Part shown: positions 8,875 through 17,533 of the stretch, piece after piece | Layout of the letters: every line of letters begins with the position of its first letter | Position numbering within the stretch: the stretch's first letter is position 1 | Origin: Phycisphaeraceae bacterium | GTDB taxonomy: Bacteria > Planctomycetota > Phycisphaerae > Phycisphaerales > UBA1924 | DNA: 64,000 bases | Assembly (NCBI GenBank): GCA_019636675.1 | Contig: JAHBXC010000001.1 | Coordinates: 310,001 to 374,000, forward strand | Reading direction: 5' to 3' | The notes under the pieces: model-generated | The model's database searches: none | What the model was told of the DNA's origin: nothing | The model's input: the letters and a program-made list of their open reading frames with translations, nothing else | Translations under genes and position numbers: made by a program

Positions 8875-9993
8875 ATGATCGTTGGTGTCCCCGCCGAGGT
8901 GAAGAAGGACGAGTCGCGCATCGGGATGCAGCCGGTGGGCGCGGAGCTGCTGCGTCGCGACGGGCACACGGTGCTGGTCCAGAAGGGCGCCGGCCTTGGC
9001 GCGGGCTTCACCGACGAGGACTATGCGAAGGCCGGGGCGACGATCGTCGACACCGCCGCCGACGTCTGGGGCAAGGCGGACCTGATCGTGAAGGTGAAGG
9101 AGCCGCAGGCCCCCGAGATCGCGATGATGCGCGCCGGGCAGCAGGTGTTCACCTACTACCACTTCGCCGCCGACCGCGAGATGACGCTGGGGTGCATCAA
9201 GGCCGGGATCACGGCAATCGTGTACGAGACGCTCGAGCAGCCCGGGCCGGGCGGGCGTCCCACCCTGCCTCTGCTGACCCCGATGAGCGAGGTCGCCGGC
9301 AAGATGTCGGTGCAGGAGGGGGCGAAGTACCTCGAGCGTCCTCAGGGCGGGCGCGGCATCCTGCTCGGGGGCGTGCCGGGCGTCGAGCCGGCGAAGGTTG
9401 TGGTGCTGGGCGGCGGCATCGTGGGCACCTGCGCCGCGCGCATGGCCGCCGGCCTGGGCGCGAATGTCTGGCTGCTGGATGTGAACCTCGACCGCCTGCG
9501 CTATCTGGACGAGGTGCTCCCCAAGAACATCACGACGGTGTTCAGCGAGCCCCACGCGATCCGTCGTCTGGTGCGCAACGCGGACCTGGTGATCGGCGCG
9601 GTTCTGATCCCGGCGGCCAAGGCCCCCCACCTCATCCGCAAGACCGACCTGAAGGACATGCCCGAGGGCTCGGTGATCGTCGACGTGGCGATCGATCAGG
9701 GCGGGTGCTTCGAGACCAGCCGCCCGACGACGCACTCGGACCCGATCTACACGATCGACGGCGTGATCCACTACTGCGTCGCGAACATGCCCGGCGCGGT
9801 CCCCCGCACCAGCACGCTGGCGCTGACCAACGCGACGCTGCCCTGGGTGCTCAAGATCGCCAACCAGGGCGCGCACACCATCGCGAAGCGCGACTTCGGC
9901 TTCGCGCAGGCCATCGGCGTCGACAAGGGCAAGTTGCTCAGCAAGCCGGTCGCTGAGGCGCACGAGCTGGAGTACACGGCGCCGTCGTTCTAA
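8875..9993 (+). CDS. ald: Alanine dehydrogenase
   Basis: Catalyses NAD+-dependent interconversion of L-alanine with pyruvate and ammonium. The 372 residues match the usual length (about 370). Visible are the N-terminal [17 protein letters not shown], the substrate-site lysine region LIVKVKEPQ, the histidine in [13 protein letters not shown], and the Rossmann segment [22 protein letters not shown] with the acidic end in LLDVN. The ATG at 8875 is preceded by AGGTG at ideal spacing, which rules out the longer in-frame extension to 8701. It stands alone; the following gene is separated by a GGCA-rich tandem repeat. Confident assignment. Confidence 0.97.
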   Translation: MIVGVPAEVKKDESRIGMQPVGAELLRRDGHTVLVQKGAGLGAGFTDEDYAKAGATIVDTAADVWGKADLIVKVKEPQAPEIAMMRAGQQVFTYYHFAADREMTLGCIKAGITAIVYETLEQPGPGGRPTLPLLTPMSEVAGKMSVQEGAKYLERPQGGRGILLGGVPGVEPAKVVVLGGGIVGTCAARMAAGLGANVWLLDVNLDRLRYLDEVLPKNITTVFSEPHAIRRLVRNADLVIGAVLIPAAKAPHLIRKTDLKDMPEGSVIVDVAIDQGGCFETSRPTTHSDPIYTIDGVIHYCVANMPGAVPRTSTLALTNATLPWVLKIANQGAHTIAKRDFGFAQAIGVDKGKLLSKPVAEAHELEYTAPSF

Positions 9994-10000
9994 GGGAGAA

Positions 10001-10027
10001 GGCACGAGGCACGGGGCACGAGGCACA
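10001..10027. repeat. GGCACGR short tandem repeat
   Basis: Immediately after the ald stop the sequence runs through about four copies of a 7-base unit GGCACGA/GGCACGG. The same GGCA-rich vocabulary recurs in the extragenic elements at 45383-45470 and 48975-49083, where it also forms inverted repeats. Here only one arm is present. Function unknown. Confidence 0.7.
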
Positions 10028-10083
10028 CGGGCGGACGCGCTCCGTTATCCGTGTGTGTCAGCGGCCTGCGCCTAAACTGCGCT

Positions 10084-11379
10084 ATGCTCGAGACGAAGCC
10101 CAACGCGAAAACCGCCTCGCGCGAGAGGGTGTATCTCGACAACGCGGCCACCTCGTTCCCCAAGGCGCCCGGCGTCATGGACGCGATGGCGCGGTACGCG
10201 AGCGAACTCGGGGCGTCGCCGGGGCGCGGCGCGTACGCCGAGGCGCGCGAGAGCGGCGAGTTGCTGTGGGAGTGCCGCGAGCGCATCCACCGGCTGATCC
10301 GGGGAGGGCGCGACGCGACGCGCGAGGACGGGCCCGAGCGCGTGGTCTTCACGCTCAACTGCTCCGATGCGCTCAATCTGGCGATACGGGGCGTGGTGAG
10401 CCACGCCGTGCGCGCGACGCGTGCGCCAGCGCATGTCGTCACGACGGCGATGGACCACAACTCCGTGCTGCGCCCCCTCCACGAACTGGCCGAGCGGGGC
10501 GATGTGGAGCGCACGATCGTTCCGGCGGACCCGGAGACGGGGATCGTCGACGCGGACGCGGTGCTGCGCGCGGTGCGCGGCGACACGGCGCTGGTCGCAG
10601 TTGTGCACGCGAGCAATGTGAGCGGGTCGGTGCAGCCGGTGGAGCGGATCGGGCCGCGATTGCGCGAACGGGGGATCCCGTTCCTGGTCGACGCGGCGCA
10701 GACCGTCGGGCACATCCCCATCGATGTCGAGGAGATGGGCGTCTCGCTGCTCGCGTTCCCGGGGCACAAGGGGCTGCTGGGCCCGCTGGGGACAGCGGCG
10801 CTGTACCTCGCGCCCGGCATGGAGCGTCTGGTCGACACGGTGCGCGAGGGCGGCACGGGGTCGCGCAGCGAGTCGGACACGCAGCCGATGGAACTCCCCG
10901 ACCGCTACGAGCCGGGGAGCCACAACGCGATCGGGCTGATCGGGCTGAGCGAGGGCGTGCGCTGGCTTCTGGAGCGCGGCATGGATCGCGTCGCGGCGCA
11001 CGAGCGCGAACTGACGCGCGAGTTTCTCGAAGGGTTCGAGCGGGCGCGCGAGGCGAGCGGCGGCATGCTGCGCCTGCTTGGGCCGCGTACTGCGGAAGGA
11101 CGCGTGGGCGTGTTCAGCGTCGTCCTCGAAGGCGTCGAGCCGGCGGCGCTGGCGAAGCGGCTGGAGGACGAGTTCGGTTTGCTGACACGCGCTGGTCTGC
11201 ACTGTGCGCCGCGCGCGCACGAGACCTTCGGCACGAGGACGCACCCGCGCGGCGAGTCGTTCGCAGGGGCGACGCGTCTGAGTGTCGGGGCGTTTACGAC
11301 GGTTGAGGATGTGCGGCGTGCGACGGAGGCGTTGCGGGTGTGTGCGGCGGGGCTGGTCGGGGTCGCTTCGGGTTCGTGA
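10084..11379 (+). CDS. Cysteine-desulfurase-like class V aminotransferase
   Basis: PLP enzyme of 431 residues in the SufS/CsdA-like branch. It begins with YLDNAATSFPKAP, a hallmark of the subgroup of desulfurase-like proteins annotated in many bacteria, and has the PLP-binding Lys229 in PGHKGLLGPLG, the DAAQTVGH block, and Cys374 in GLHCAP, the position of the persulfide cysteine in SufS-type enzymes. It could supply sulfur or act as a selenocysteine lyase or a related C-S lyase; no Fe-S or thiouridine genes adjoin it. Start ATG 10084 is preferred to GTG 10051, though neither has a good ribosome site. A second, clearer desulfurase lies at 45.5 kb. Confidence 0.82.
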   Translation: MLETKPNAKTASRERVYLDNAATSFPKAPGVMDAMARYASELGASPGRGAYAEARESGELLWECRERIHRLIRGGRDATREDGPERVVFTLNCSDALNLAIRGVVSHAVRATRAPAHVVTTAMDHNSVLRPLHELAERGDVERTIVPADPETGIVDADAVLRAVRGDTALVAVVHASNVSGSVQPVERIGPRLRERGIPFLVDAAQTVGHIPIDVEEMGVSLLAFPGHKGLLGPLGTAALYLAPGMERLVDTVREGGTGSRSESDTQPMELPDRYEPGSHNAIGLIGLSEGVRWLLERGMDRVAAHERELTREFLEGFERAREASGGMLRLLGPRTAEGRVGVFSVVLEGVEPAALAKRLEDEFGLLTRAGLHCAPRAHETFGTRTHPRGESFAGATRLSVGAFTTVEDVRRATEALRVCAAGLVGVASGS

Positions 11380-11424
11380 ACGCTGGGCCCGGGTCACCGC
11401 TGCGCGGATGCCCCGGGGCACCGG

Positions 11425-13521
11425 TTACGCAAGCCCGTACTCGCTCCAGCGCCGGTCGACGCGCTCTTTGATCTCGTCGGACATACGCAGGATGGGCGGG
11501 AACGCGCGTGCGGGGTAGCCGTTGGCGTTGTCTTCGTTCGCGATCTTGGTCGTCGCGTCGAAGCCGAGCGTCGTGCGCGAAGGTGACAGAATTCGGTCGC
11601 GACCGGCGTCGCTGTTGGCGCACCAGTGGAAGAGCGCCTCGTCGAAGTCGTGGGGGATCGCTGAGGCGTCGATGATGACGATGAACGGCGGCAGATCCAG
11701 ACCGGTCGCGAAGACCGCGTCGAGCGTCTCTCTCCCCTGCTTCGCGCGCCGTTTGTCGAGCGCGACGAACAGCCAGTGGCGACCGAGGTCCTCGGGCAAC
11801 GCGGCGTCGTTCACGCCGTCGAGCGACTTCACCCGAGCGAGCAGTTCCTGCGCGGCGCCGGGCGTCAGCGACGCGCGGGGTTTGTCCGCGATCGCGCGGT
11901 CGCTGCCGACCTGCTCGCCCTCGCGTTTGCGCGTGCAGTCGAAGCCGATCTTCGTCCCTGCGCCGAAGTAGGGCGACGCGTGGTCGAGGATGTCGAGCGG
12001 GCCGTTGACGAATTCGATGTCGCGAGCCGGGTCGCACCACTGCCCCGCGGCGCGCAGCACCGCCTGCGTGTCGTGGACATCGACGGAATCCTCGACGACG
12101 AAGATGTGCTTGGTCCACGCCATCTGCCCGGCGCCCCAGACCGAGTGCATCACACGGCGCCCGTGCAGCGGGTATTCCTTGTGGATCTGGATCGCGGCGC
12201 AGTTGTGGAACGCGCCGAACTGGGGCAGGTCGTAGTCGAGGATGTCGGGGATCAGCGTCTTGAGCAGCGGTAGGAAGATGCGCTCGGTCGCCTTGCCCAA
12301 GTAGTAATCCTCCTGCGGCGGGAGCCCGACGACGGTCGTTGGATAGATGGCGCCGCGGCGCATCGTGATCGCGGTGACCTCGAGGATCGGGTAGCGATCG
12401 GGCAGCGAGTAGAAGCCGGTGTGGTCGCCGAAGGGCCCCTCGACGATCGCGCCTGCGCCGAGTTGCTCGGGCGTGCGCGCGTCGTCGGCGTTCAGCCCGG
12501 GGAAGCCGGCGTCGGTGCGCACGAAGCCCTCGATGACGATCTCCGCGTTGGCGGGGACGCGCAGCGGAACGGTCCTGCACGGCGCGAGGGGGATGCCCTT
12601 GCCGTGGAGGAAGCCGGCGAGCAGGATCTCGGAGAGCCCGGGCGGCAGCGGCGCCGTCGCGGCGTAGGGAAGGACGCTCTCGCCCCCCAGCGCGATCGCG
12701 ACGGGCATGGGCTTGCCCTTTTTCTTCCAGGATCGCCAGTGGCGTGCGCCGTCGTGGTGCATGTGCCAGTGCATCGCGAGGCGGTTGCGCCCGAGCAGTT
12801 GCACGCGGTACATCCCGATGTTGCGCGACGAGGGTTTGGGGTGGCCCTCCTCGTCGGCGTGGATCGTGTGGATGCCGGCGAAGGTGATGTACCTGCCGCG
12901 GGAGCCGGGATCGTTCAGCAGGTCGCAGCCCGGCGCGTTCGCGTTGGCGCTCGGGGACCAGCCGACGGACGCGAGGTCGCCGTCGAGGGGCCAGCACTTG
13001 AGGATGGGCAGTTGCGTGAGGTCGACCTGATCGCCCGTGAGGACGATCTCGTGGTGGGCGGCGGTGCGGGCGCGCTTCGGCGGGATTCGGAGCAACGGCG
13101 CGAACTCTCGCGCCTTCGCGATCGCCTCGCGCAGCGACGAGGGCGGCTGGGGCTTGACGAGTGACGCGATGCGGTCGGCGTAGCCCTGCAATCCCCCGGG
13201 CACTCGCGGCGCCGGGAGGCCGGGCGCAGGGTCGTGGCACCCGAGGGCGATCTCCATCCTGCGATAGGATCCGTACGCGTTGATGAGCAGCGGCGTCGCG
13301 GATCCCTCGACTCTGGTGAACAGCAGCGCCGGGCCGCCGCGATGGAAGAATCGCGGATCGGTGCGTTTGGTGGAAGCTGTCGGCGCGTTGGGCGCGTGCG
13401 ACTTGCTGACCCGGTCGGCGATCTCGGTGATCTCGAGCGCCGGTGAGACGGGCGCGTCGATCCGGACGAGCTCTCCGGCCCGTTCGAGCGTCGCGACAAA
13501 GGCCTGTACGCTGTGGAACAT
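11425..13521 (-). CDS. UbiD-family prenylated-flavin decarboxylase
   Basis: A 698-residue member of the UbiD family, which uses prenylated FMN for reversible decarboxylation of aromatic or alpha,beta-unsaturated acids. The opening FVATLERAGELVRID, the middle PILKCWPLDGD, GRNRLAMHWHMHHDGARHW and the EGPFGDHTGFYS block are typical. It is longer than E. coli UbiD (about 500) and its C-terminal part (GFDATTK near the end) resembles the longer menaquinone-pathway decarboxylases (MqnL type), so a futalosine-pathway role is possible but unproven. No UbiX or menaquinone gene is nearby. Start ATG 13521 (MFHSVQAF) is only 12 bases from the divergent methyltransferase start and lacks a visible ribosome site; ATG 13575 would overlap that gene. 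Confidence 0.88.
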   Translation of the reverse strand: MFHSVQAFVATLERAGELVRIDAPVSPALEITEIADRVSKSHAPNAPTASTKRTDPRFFHRGGPALLFTRVEGSATPLLINAYGSYRRMEIALGCHDPAPGLPAPRVPGGLQGYADRIASLVKPQPPSSLREAIAKAREFAPLLRIPPKRARTAAHHEIVLTGDQVDLTQLPILKCWPLDGDLASVGWSPSANANAPGCDLLNDPGSRGRYITFAGIHTIHADEEGHPKPSSRNIGMYRVQLLGRNRLAMHWHMHHDGARHWRSWKKKGKPMPVAIALGGESVLPYAATAPLPPGLSEILLAGFLHGKGIPLAPCRTVPLRVPANAEIVIEGFVRTDAGFPGLNADDARTPEQLGAGAIVEGPFGDHTGFYSLPDRYPILEVTAITMRRGAIYPTTVVGLPPQEDYYLGKATERIFLPLLKTLIPDILDYDLPQFGAFHNCAAIQIHKEYPLHGRRVMHSVWGAGQMAWTKHIFVVEDSVDVHDTQAVLRAAGQWCDPARDIEFVNGPLDILDHASPYFGAGTKIGFDCTRKREGEQVGSDRAIADKPRASLTPGAAQELLARVKSLDGVNDAALPEDLGRHWLFVALDKRRAKQGRETLDAVFATGLDLPPFIVIIDASAIPHDFDEALFHWCANSDAGRDRILSPSRTTLGFDATTKIANEDNANGYPARAFPPILRMSDEIKERVDRRWSEYGLA

Positions 13522-13533
13522 CGGAGGAAAGGT

Positions 13534-14226
13534 ATGCCGAGCGAGCAACGGACGGGACAGGACGGGAGCGGGCAACCGTCACCGGGGGCGCCGCTGAAGA
13601 AGGCCGAGCACTACGCCGAGACGCGAGACTGGCCCGGATATTTCGAGGTAGTGCTCGGGAAGCCGCCGCGCGAGACGCTGCTCGACGCGCTCGCGCGCTT
13701 CGACGCCGAGGGATTCTCGGAGGGGTTCGCGGTCGATTTCGGGTGCGGCGAGGGGCGCGACAGCGCGGAGCTGCTCCGGCGCGGGTGGCGTGTGCTGGCG
13801 ATAGACGGGCACGCGAGCGCGTTCGAGTACCTCAAGAAGCGGACCGATTTCCCGAGGATCGCGCGCGAGCCGGGCTGGTTTCAGACGAGCGTGGCGCGCT
13901 TCGAGGACGCCCCGATCCCGCCCTGCGACCTGCTCAACAGCAGTTTCTCGCTGCCGTTCGTCGATCCGGCTCGGTTCGACGATGTCTGGGCCCGGATCGT
14001 CGCGGCCGTCAGGACCCGGGGCCGGTTCGCCGGGCAGCTCTTCGGGGACAGGGACACGTGGGCGTCGCTGCCCGACCGGTCGCACCAGTCCAGAGCGCGC
14101 GTCGAGGAACTCCTCGCGCCCTTTGAGGTGGAACACTTCCAGGAAGAGGAGCGGGACGGGGGAGATTGCACTAGTGCGCCCAAGCACTGGCACGTCTTCC
14201 ATATTGTCGCGCGGAAGCGGGGATGA
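13534..14226 (+). CDS. Class I SAM-dependent methyltransferase
   Basis: A 230-residue protein with the SAM-binding motif I VDFGCGEGRDSAELL, the acidic strand-2 end in LAIDGH, and motif-IV-like LLNSSFSLPFVD. The architecture and size resemble small-molecule methyltransferases of the TehB/Tam type; the acceptor is unknown. The ATG at 13534 has a strong GGAGG six bases upstream, which decides the start over 13513. That ribosome site lies in the 12-base gap before the ubiD-family start codon, so the two genes are head to head with almost no room for promoters. The ABC transporter pair follows 37 bases downstream and may be co-transcribed. Confidence 0.85.
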   Translation: MPSEQRTGQDGSGQPSPGAPLKKAEHYAETRDWPGYFEVVLGKPPRETLLDALARFDAEGFSEGFAVDFGCGEGRDSAELLRRGWRVLAIDGHASAFEYLKKRTDFPRIAREPGWFQTSVARFEDAPIPPCDLLNSSFSLPFVDPARFDDVWARIVAAVRTRGRFAGQLFGDRDTWASLPDRSHQSRARVEELLAPFEVEHFQEEERDGGDCTSAPKHWHVFHIVARKRG

Positions 14227-14263
14227 CCGATTCCCAATCCGGAACCACGGAAGGAAGGGCTGC

Positions 14264-15295
14264 GTGAGCGAGCTGGCGATCGATCTCAAGAGCATCAGCA
14301 AGACCTACCGGGGCAAGGTCCACGCCCTGCGCGACGCCTCGCTGAGCGTGCGCCGGGGCGAGATCTTCGGGCTGCTGGGCCCCAACGGCGCAGGGAAGAG
14401 CACGCTGGTGAAGGCGCTGCTCACGATCGTCAGGCCGACGCGGGTGCGCGGCACGATGCTGGGCGCCAGCATCGGAGACCGCCCGACGCTGGGCAGGATC
14501 GGGTACCTGCCCGAGAACCCTAACTTTCCCGGGTACCTGCGAGGAGAGGATGTGCTGCACGTCTTCGGCGCGATGGCGAAAGTGCCGCGCCGGGAACGGA
14601 TGAAGCGGGCTGATGAGCTTCTCGACCTCGTCGGCATGCGCGAGTGGCGCACCAAGACGATGCAGACCTACTCGAAGGGTATGAAACAGCGCGTCGGCCT
14701 GGCGCAGACGCTGATGAATGACCCGGATCTGGTCTTCCTCGACGAGCCGACCGACGGCGTGGACCCGGTCGGCAGGCGCGAGATCCGCGAGTTGCTCGTC
14801 GAACTCAAACGGCGCGGCAAGACGGTCGTCCTCAACAGCCACCTGCTGGGCGAGGCCGAGATGGTCTGCGATCGCGTCTCGATCCTCGTCAAGGGCGAGG
14901 TGAAGGCGCACGGCGCGCTCGACGAGCTCGCGCTGGGCAGACGACGGTACGAGATCGAGCTGGCCGCGAACGAGGCGGAGCGGGCGGCGGAGGCGCTGAT
15001 GCGCGCGATGCCCGGCGTGCTGACCGACGACCCCGGGCCGGTCAGGCGCGGGACGCTGGCCGGGGGCGTGGTCGTCGAGGTTGAGCAGATGATGATCCGC
15101 GTGGAGGGCGACGACCCGATGAGCGTGCAGCCGGTGATCGACGCGCTGCGCGCCCGGGCGGTGGTGATCCGCTCGCTGCGCCCGGTGCGGCCCTCGCTGG
15201 AGGACCTGTTTATTCAGGCGGTGACCGATCCGGAGACCGGCGAGTCGTCAGGCGTCGGCGCCGCGACTGGCAAGCGCACGAAGGGGGACCGCTGA
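14264..15295 (+). CDS. ABC-2 type exporter, ATP-binding protein
   Basis: Cytoplasmic ATPase subunit of 343 residues. Walker A is GPNGAGKST, the signature is YSKGMKQRVGLAQ, Walker B is LVFLDEPTDGVDP, and the switch histidine is in NSHLLGE. A C-terminal domain of about 100 residues after the nucleotide-binding fold is common in the CcmA/DrrA/NatA-like family. GTG 14264 is preceded by AAGGAAGG. Its stop TGA overlaps the ATG of the next gene (TGATG at 15293-15297), so permease translation is probably coupled. Exported substrate unknown. Confidence 0.93.
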   Translation: MSELAIDLKSISKTYRGKVHALRDASLSVRRGEIFGLLGPNGAGKSTLVKALLTIVRPTRVRGTMLGASIGDRPTLGRIGYLPENPNFPGYLRGEDVLHVFGAMAKVPRRERMKRADELLDLVGMREWRTKTMQTYSKGMKQRVGLAQTLMNDPDLVFLDEPTDGVDPVGRREIRELLVELKRRGKTVVLNSHLLGEAEMVCDRVSILVKGEVKAHGALDELALGRRRYEIELAANEAERAAEALMRAMPGVLTDDPGPVRRGTLAGGVVVEVEQMMIRVEGDDPMSVQPVIDALRARAVVIRSLRPVRPSLEDLFIQAVTDPETGESSGVGAATGKRTKGDR

Positions 15296-16479
15296 TGCTG
15301 ACCCAGACCCTGGCGCTGCTGCTGGACGCGTACCGCGAGCTGAACGCGAAGAAGCTCTTCTGGATCACGATGCTGCTGTCGGGCGTGGTCGTCCTGGCGT
15401 TCGCGGCGGTGGGCATCAACGAGCAGGGCCTGACCATCTTCCACTGGGAGCTCCCCTTCGCGATCAGCACCGCCACCGTCTCGAAGGAGATGTTCTACAA
15501 GCAGTTCCTGTTCATGGGGCTGGGCGTCAAGTTCTGGCTGGCGTGGGGCGCGACGATCCTGGCGCTGGTCAGCACCGCCGGGATCATCCCGGACTTCGTC
15601 ACGAGCGGTTCGATGCCGGTGATGCTCGCGAAGCCCATCTCTCGCGTGCGCCTGTTCCTGACCAAGTACGCGATGGCGCTGCTGTTCGTCGCGCTGCAGG
15701 TGGGCGTGTTCTCGGCGGCGAGCTTCGTGGTCCTTGGGCTGCGCGCGCAGCTCTGGGAGCCGGCTGTGTTTCTGGCGATCCCGATGGTCATCGTGTTCTT
15801 CAGTTATCTCTACTGCGTGTGCGCGCTGATCGGGCTGCTGACGCGATCCACGATCGCTGCGTTGATTCTGACCGGGCTGTTCTGGTTCTCGCTGTTCGCG
15901 GTGAATGTGACCGAGGGCGCGCTGCTGAGCTTCCGCACCCTGCAGGAGCAGCGCATCGCGGCGTTCGACCGTTCGATCGAGCAGGAACGCGCGAGAGTCG
16001 ACGCGATGTCGGGCTCTCAGGCGCCGGCAGAGGGCGGCATCCTCAACACGCTTCGTCAGAACATCCTCATCCCCGAGGAGCGACAGGTCCGCGCCGAGCA
16101 GCGGCTGCAGAAGCTCGAGGAGCGCCGCGCCCTCGCGGCCAAGGATCTCGCGGGCGTCACGAGATGGCACAACGGGTCGCTGGCGGTGAAGACCGCTCTG
16201 CCCAAGACGCAGGAGACCATCCAGCTCACCGAACGAGTGCTCATCGATCTGGCGTCGCTCACCGAAGCCGTTCCCGAGCAGGCCGGGGGGTTCGAGGCCA
16301 TGCCCTCGGTGCAGGGCGACGCGGAGCTGGGCGTGCGGGTGGACGACCGGGAGGTGCAACGCGAACTGCTGCGCAAGCAGAGGTCGCGGTCCGCCTGGTG
16401 GATCGTGGGGACGTCCCTCGTGTTCGAAGGGCTGGTCCTTGCGATCGCGTGTCTGGTGTTCTGGCGACGGGATTACTGA
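15295..16479 (+). CDS. ABC-2 type exporter, permease protein
   Basis: Membrane subunit of 394 residues, partner of the preceding ATPase through a one-base TGATG overlap. Six or so hydrophobic helices are readable: one near residues 20-40 (FWITMLLSGVVVLAFAAVGI), a cluster between about 75 and 215, and a last helix close to the C-terminus (IVGTSLVFEGLVLAIACLVF). Between about 225 and 355 lies a long hydrophilic, coiled-coil-like segment that probably sits in the periplasm between the last two helices, as in GldA/NosY-like permeases. A ribosome site GGGGGA lies inside the end of the ATPase gene. The stop is 7 bases from the convergent sorting-tail gene, leaving no room for a terminator. Confidence 0.87.
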   Translation: MLTQTLALLLDAYRELNAKKLFWITMLLSGVVVLAFAAVGINEQGLTIFHWELPFAISTATVSKEMFYKQFLFMGLGVKFWLAWGATILALVSTAGIIPDFVTSGSMPVMLAKPISRVRLFLTKYAMALLFVALQVGVFSAASFVVLGLRAQLWEPAVFLAIPMVIVFFSYLYCVCALIGLLTRSTIAALILTGLFWFSLFAVNVTEGALLSFRTLQEQRIAAFDRSIEQERARVDAMSGSQAPAEGGILNTLRQNILIPEERQVRAEQRLQKLEERRALAAKDLAGVTRWHNGSLAVKTALPKTQETIQLTERVLIDLASLTEAVPEQAGGFEAMPSVQGDAELGVRVDDREVQRELLRKQRSRSAWWIVGTSLVFEGLVLAIACLVFWRRDY

Positions 16480-16486
16480 GGCGCTC

Positions 16487-17251
16487 TCAGCGCGTGCGAC
16501 GGCGCGACGCGCCGGAGACCGCGCCCATGCCGAACGCCGCGAGACCCGCGGCGGTGGGCAGCGGGATCGGGCGGATGTCGCCTGCGAAGAGCAGGTTGTC
16601 GGTGTCGGCGAGGAAGGTCAGCGTGCGGTCCGGGCCGAAGGCAACGCCGCTGGTGAAGAAGTCGATATCGAGCAGTCGGAACAGGTCGCCGACGGGCGCG
16701 TCGCCGGTGAGGGCGACGGCGTTGCGGTAGGTCGCGATGATGTCGAGCCCTTCGCCCGTGCCGCCCGTCACGGTGAAGTCGCGTCCGAACGCCGAGCCAT
16801 CGGTCCCGAAGAACCCGAAGTAGCTGGTGTCGAAGACTGTGTCGCCCGGGCCTGCGTCGATGAGGAGCCGGTCGATGCTGGCGGCGGTGGAAGAGAGCGT
16901 CCACGCTGACGAGAAACTGTCGCCGGACTGCGCGAGCGACCACCCTGCGCCGAACGCGCCGCCGGCGCCTGCGCCGGTCGCGCCCCAGGTGACGACCTCG
17001 GACCCGCCGCCGGTGAAGAACGCGGTGACGCGCATGCCGGCCATCTGCTCGCCGGTGGTGGCGAAGGCGGTGATGCCGCTGGTGGTGTTGATCACGCCGT
17101 TCTGGAAGTTCACGCTGACGGAGCGCGGATTCAGGAGCGATCGCGGGCCCGTGACGACGGGATCCGTGGTGACGCTCGCGCGCACGGAGTCGGCGCTCGC
17201 TGTCGCAGAGAGTGTGAGAATGGCTGCTGCAGAGAGGACGGCGCGGTTCAT
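16487..17251 (-). CDS. Exported protein with IPLP-type (VPLPA/PEP-CTERM-like) sorting tail, copy 1
   Basis: A 254-residue predicted surface protein. It has an N-terminal signal peptide (MNRAVLSAAAILTLSATASA), a beta-rich body, and a C-terminal tail of IPLPT, a short hydrophobic helix (AAGLAAFGMGAV) and an RRRTR cluster. This tripartite tail is the layout recognised by exosortase-type enzymes; the proline motif is closer to VPLPA than to canonical VPEP. It is clearly paralogous to the next gene upstream (17534-18226): GPGDTVFDT, APVGDLFRLLDIDFF and LLFAGDIRPIPLPT are shared nearly letter for letter. No exosortase gene is in the window. ATG 17251 is chosen by signal peptide position. Function unknown. 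Confidence 0.83.
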   Translation of the reverse strand: MNRAVLSAAAILTLSATASADSVRASVTTDPVVTGPRSLLNPRSVSVNFQNGVINTTSGITAFATTGEQMAGMRVTAFFTGGGSEVVTWGATGAGAGGAFGAGWSLAQSGDSFSSAWTLSSTAASIDRLLIDAGPGDTVFDTSYFGFFGTDGSAFGRDFTVTGGTGEGLDIIATYRNAVALTGDAPVGDLFRLLDIDFFTSGVAFGPDRTLTFLADTDNLLFAGDIRPIPLPTAAGLAAFGMGAVSGASRRRTR

Positions 17252-17341
17252 GGGGGCTGCTTTCTGATTCGTGCGACCGATCCAAGGGTCCTGGCCGCCA
17301 CGCAATAGTTCTAACCCACAAACAAGGTGGGAACAAGAAGG

Positions 17342-17362
17342 GATTGACATAGAGCGTCAATC
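17342..17362. promoter_or_regulatory. Perfect 7-base inverted repeat, possible operator
   Basis: GATTGAC and GTCAATC face each other across a 7-base spacer about 90 bases upstream of the copy-1 sorting-tail gene (17251). The size and symmetry suit a dimeric regulator, but nothing identifies one and the arms are short enough to arise by chance. Confidence 0.3.
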
Positions 17363-17460
17363 ATTTTCATGCAGGGATCGGAGAAGTCGATTCGTCGCGG
17401 CGCCGTGACGGAAGCAGTGGTCCCAGAATCGACGAACACAGGCCCCAACGCGCCCCGCGG

Positions 17461-17503
17461 CGTGATAAAAATGACAGACCCCCCGTCTTTCTCGGGGGAT
17501 CTG
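17461..17503 (-). terminator. Rho-independent terminator of the copy-2 sorting-tail gene
   Basis: On the minus strand, 30 bases after the stop of the 17534-18226 gene, a stem of about 10 pairs (CAGATCCCCC with GGGGGGTCTG, loop about GAGAAAGA) is followed by TCATTTTTAT. It separates the two paralogous genes into independent transcription units. Confidence 0.72.
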
Positions 17504-17533
17504 CGAGTGCGCGTCCGGAATGACCTGGGTCGC

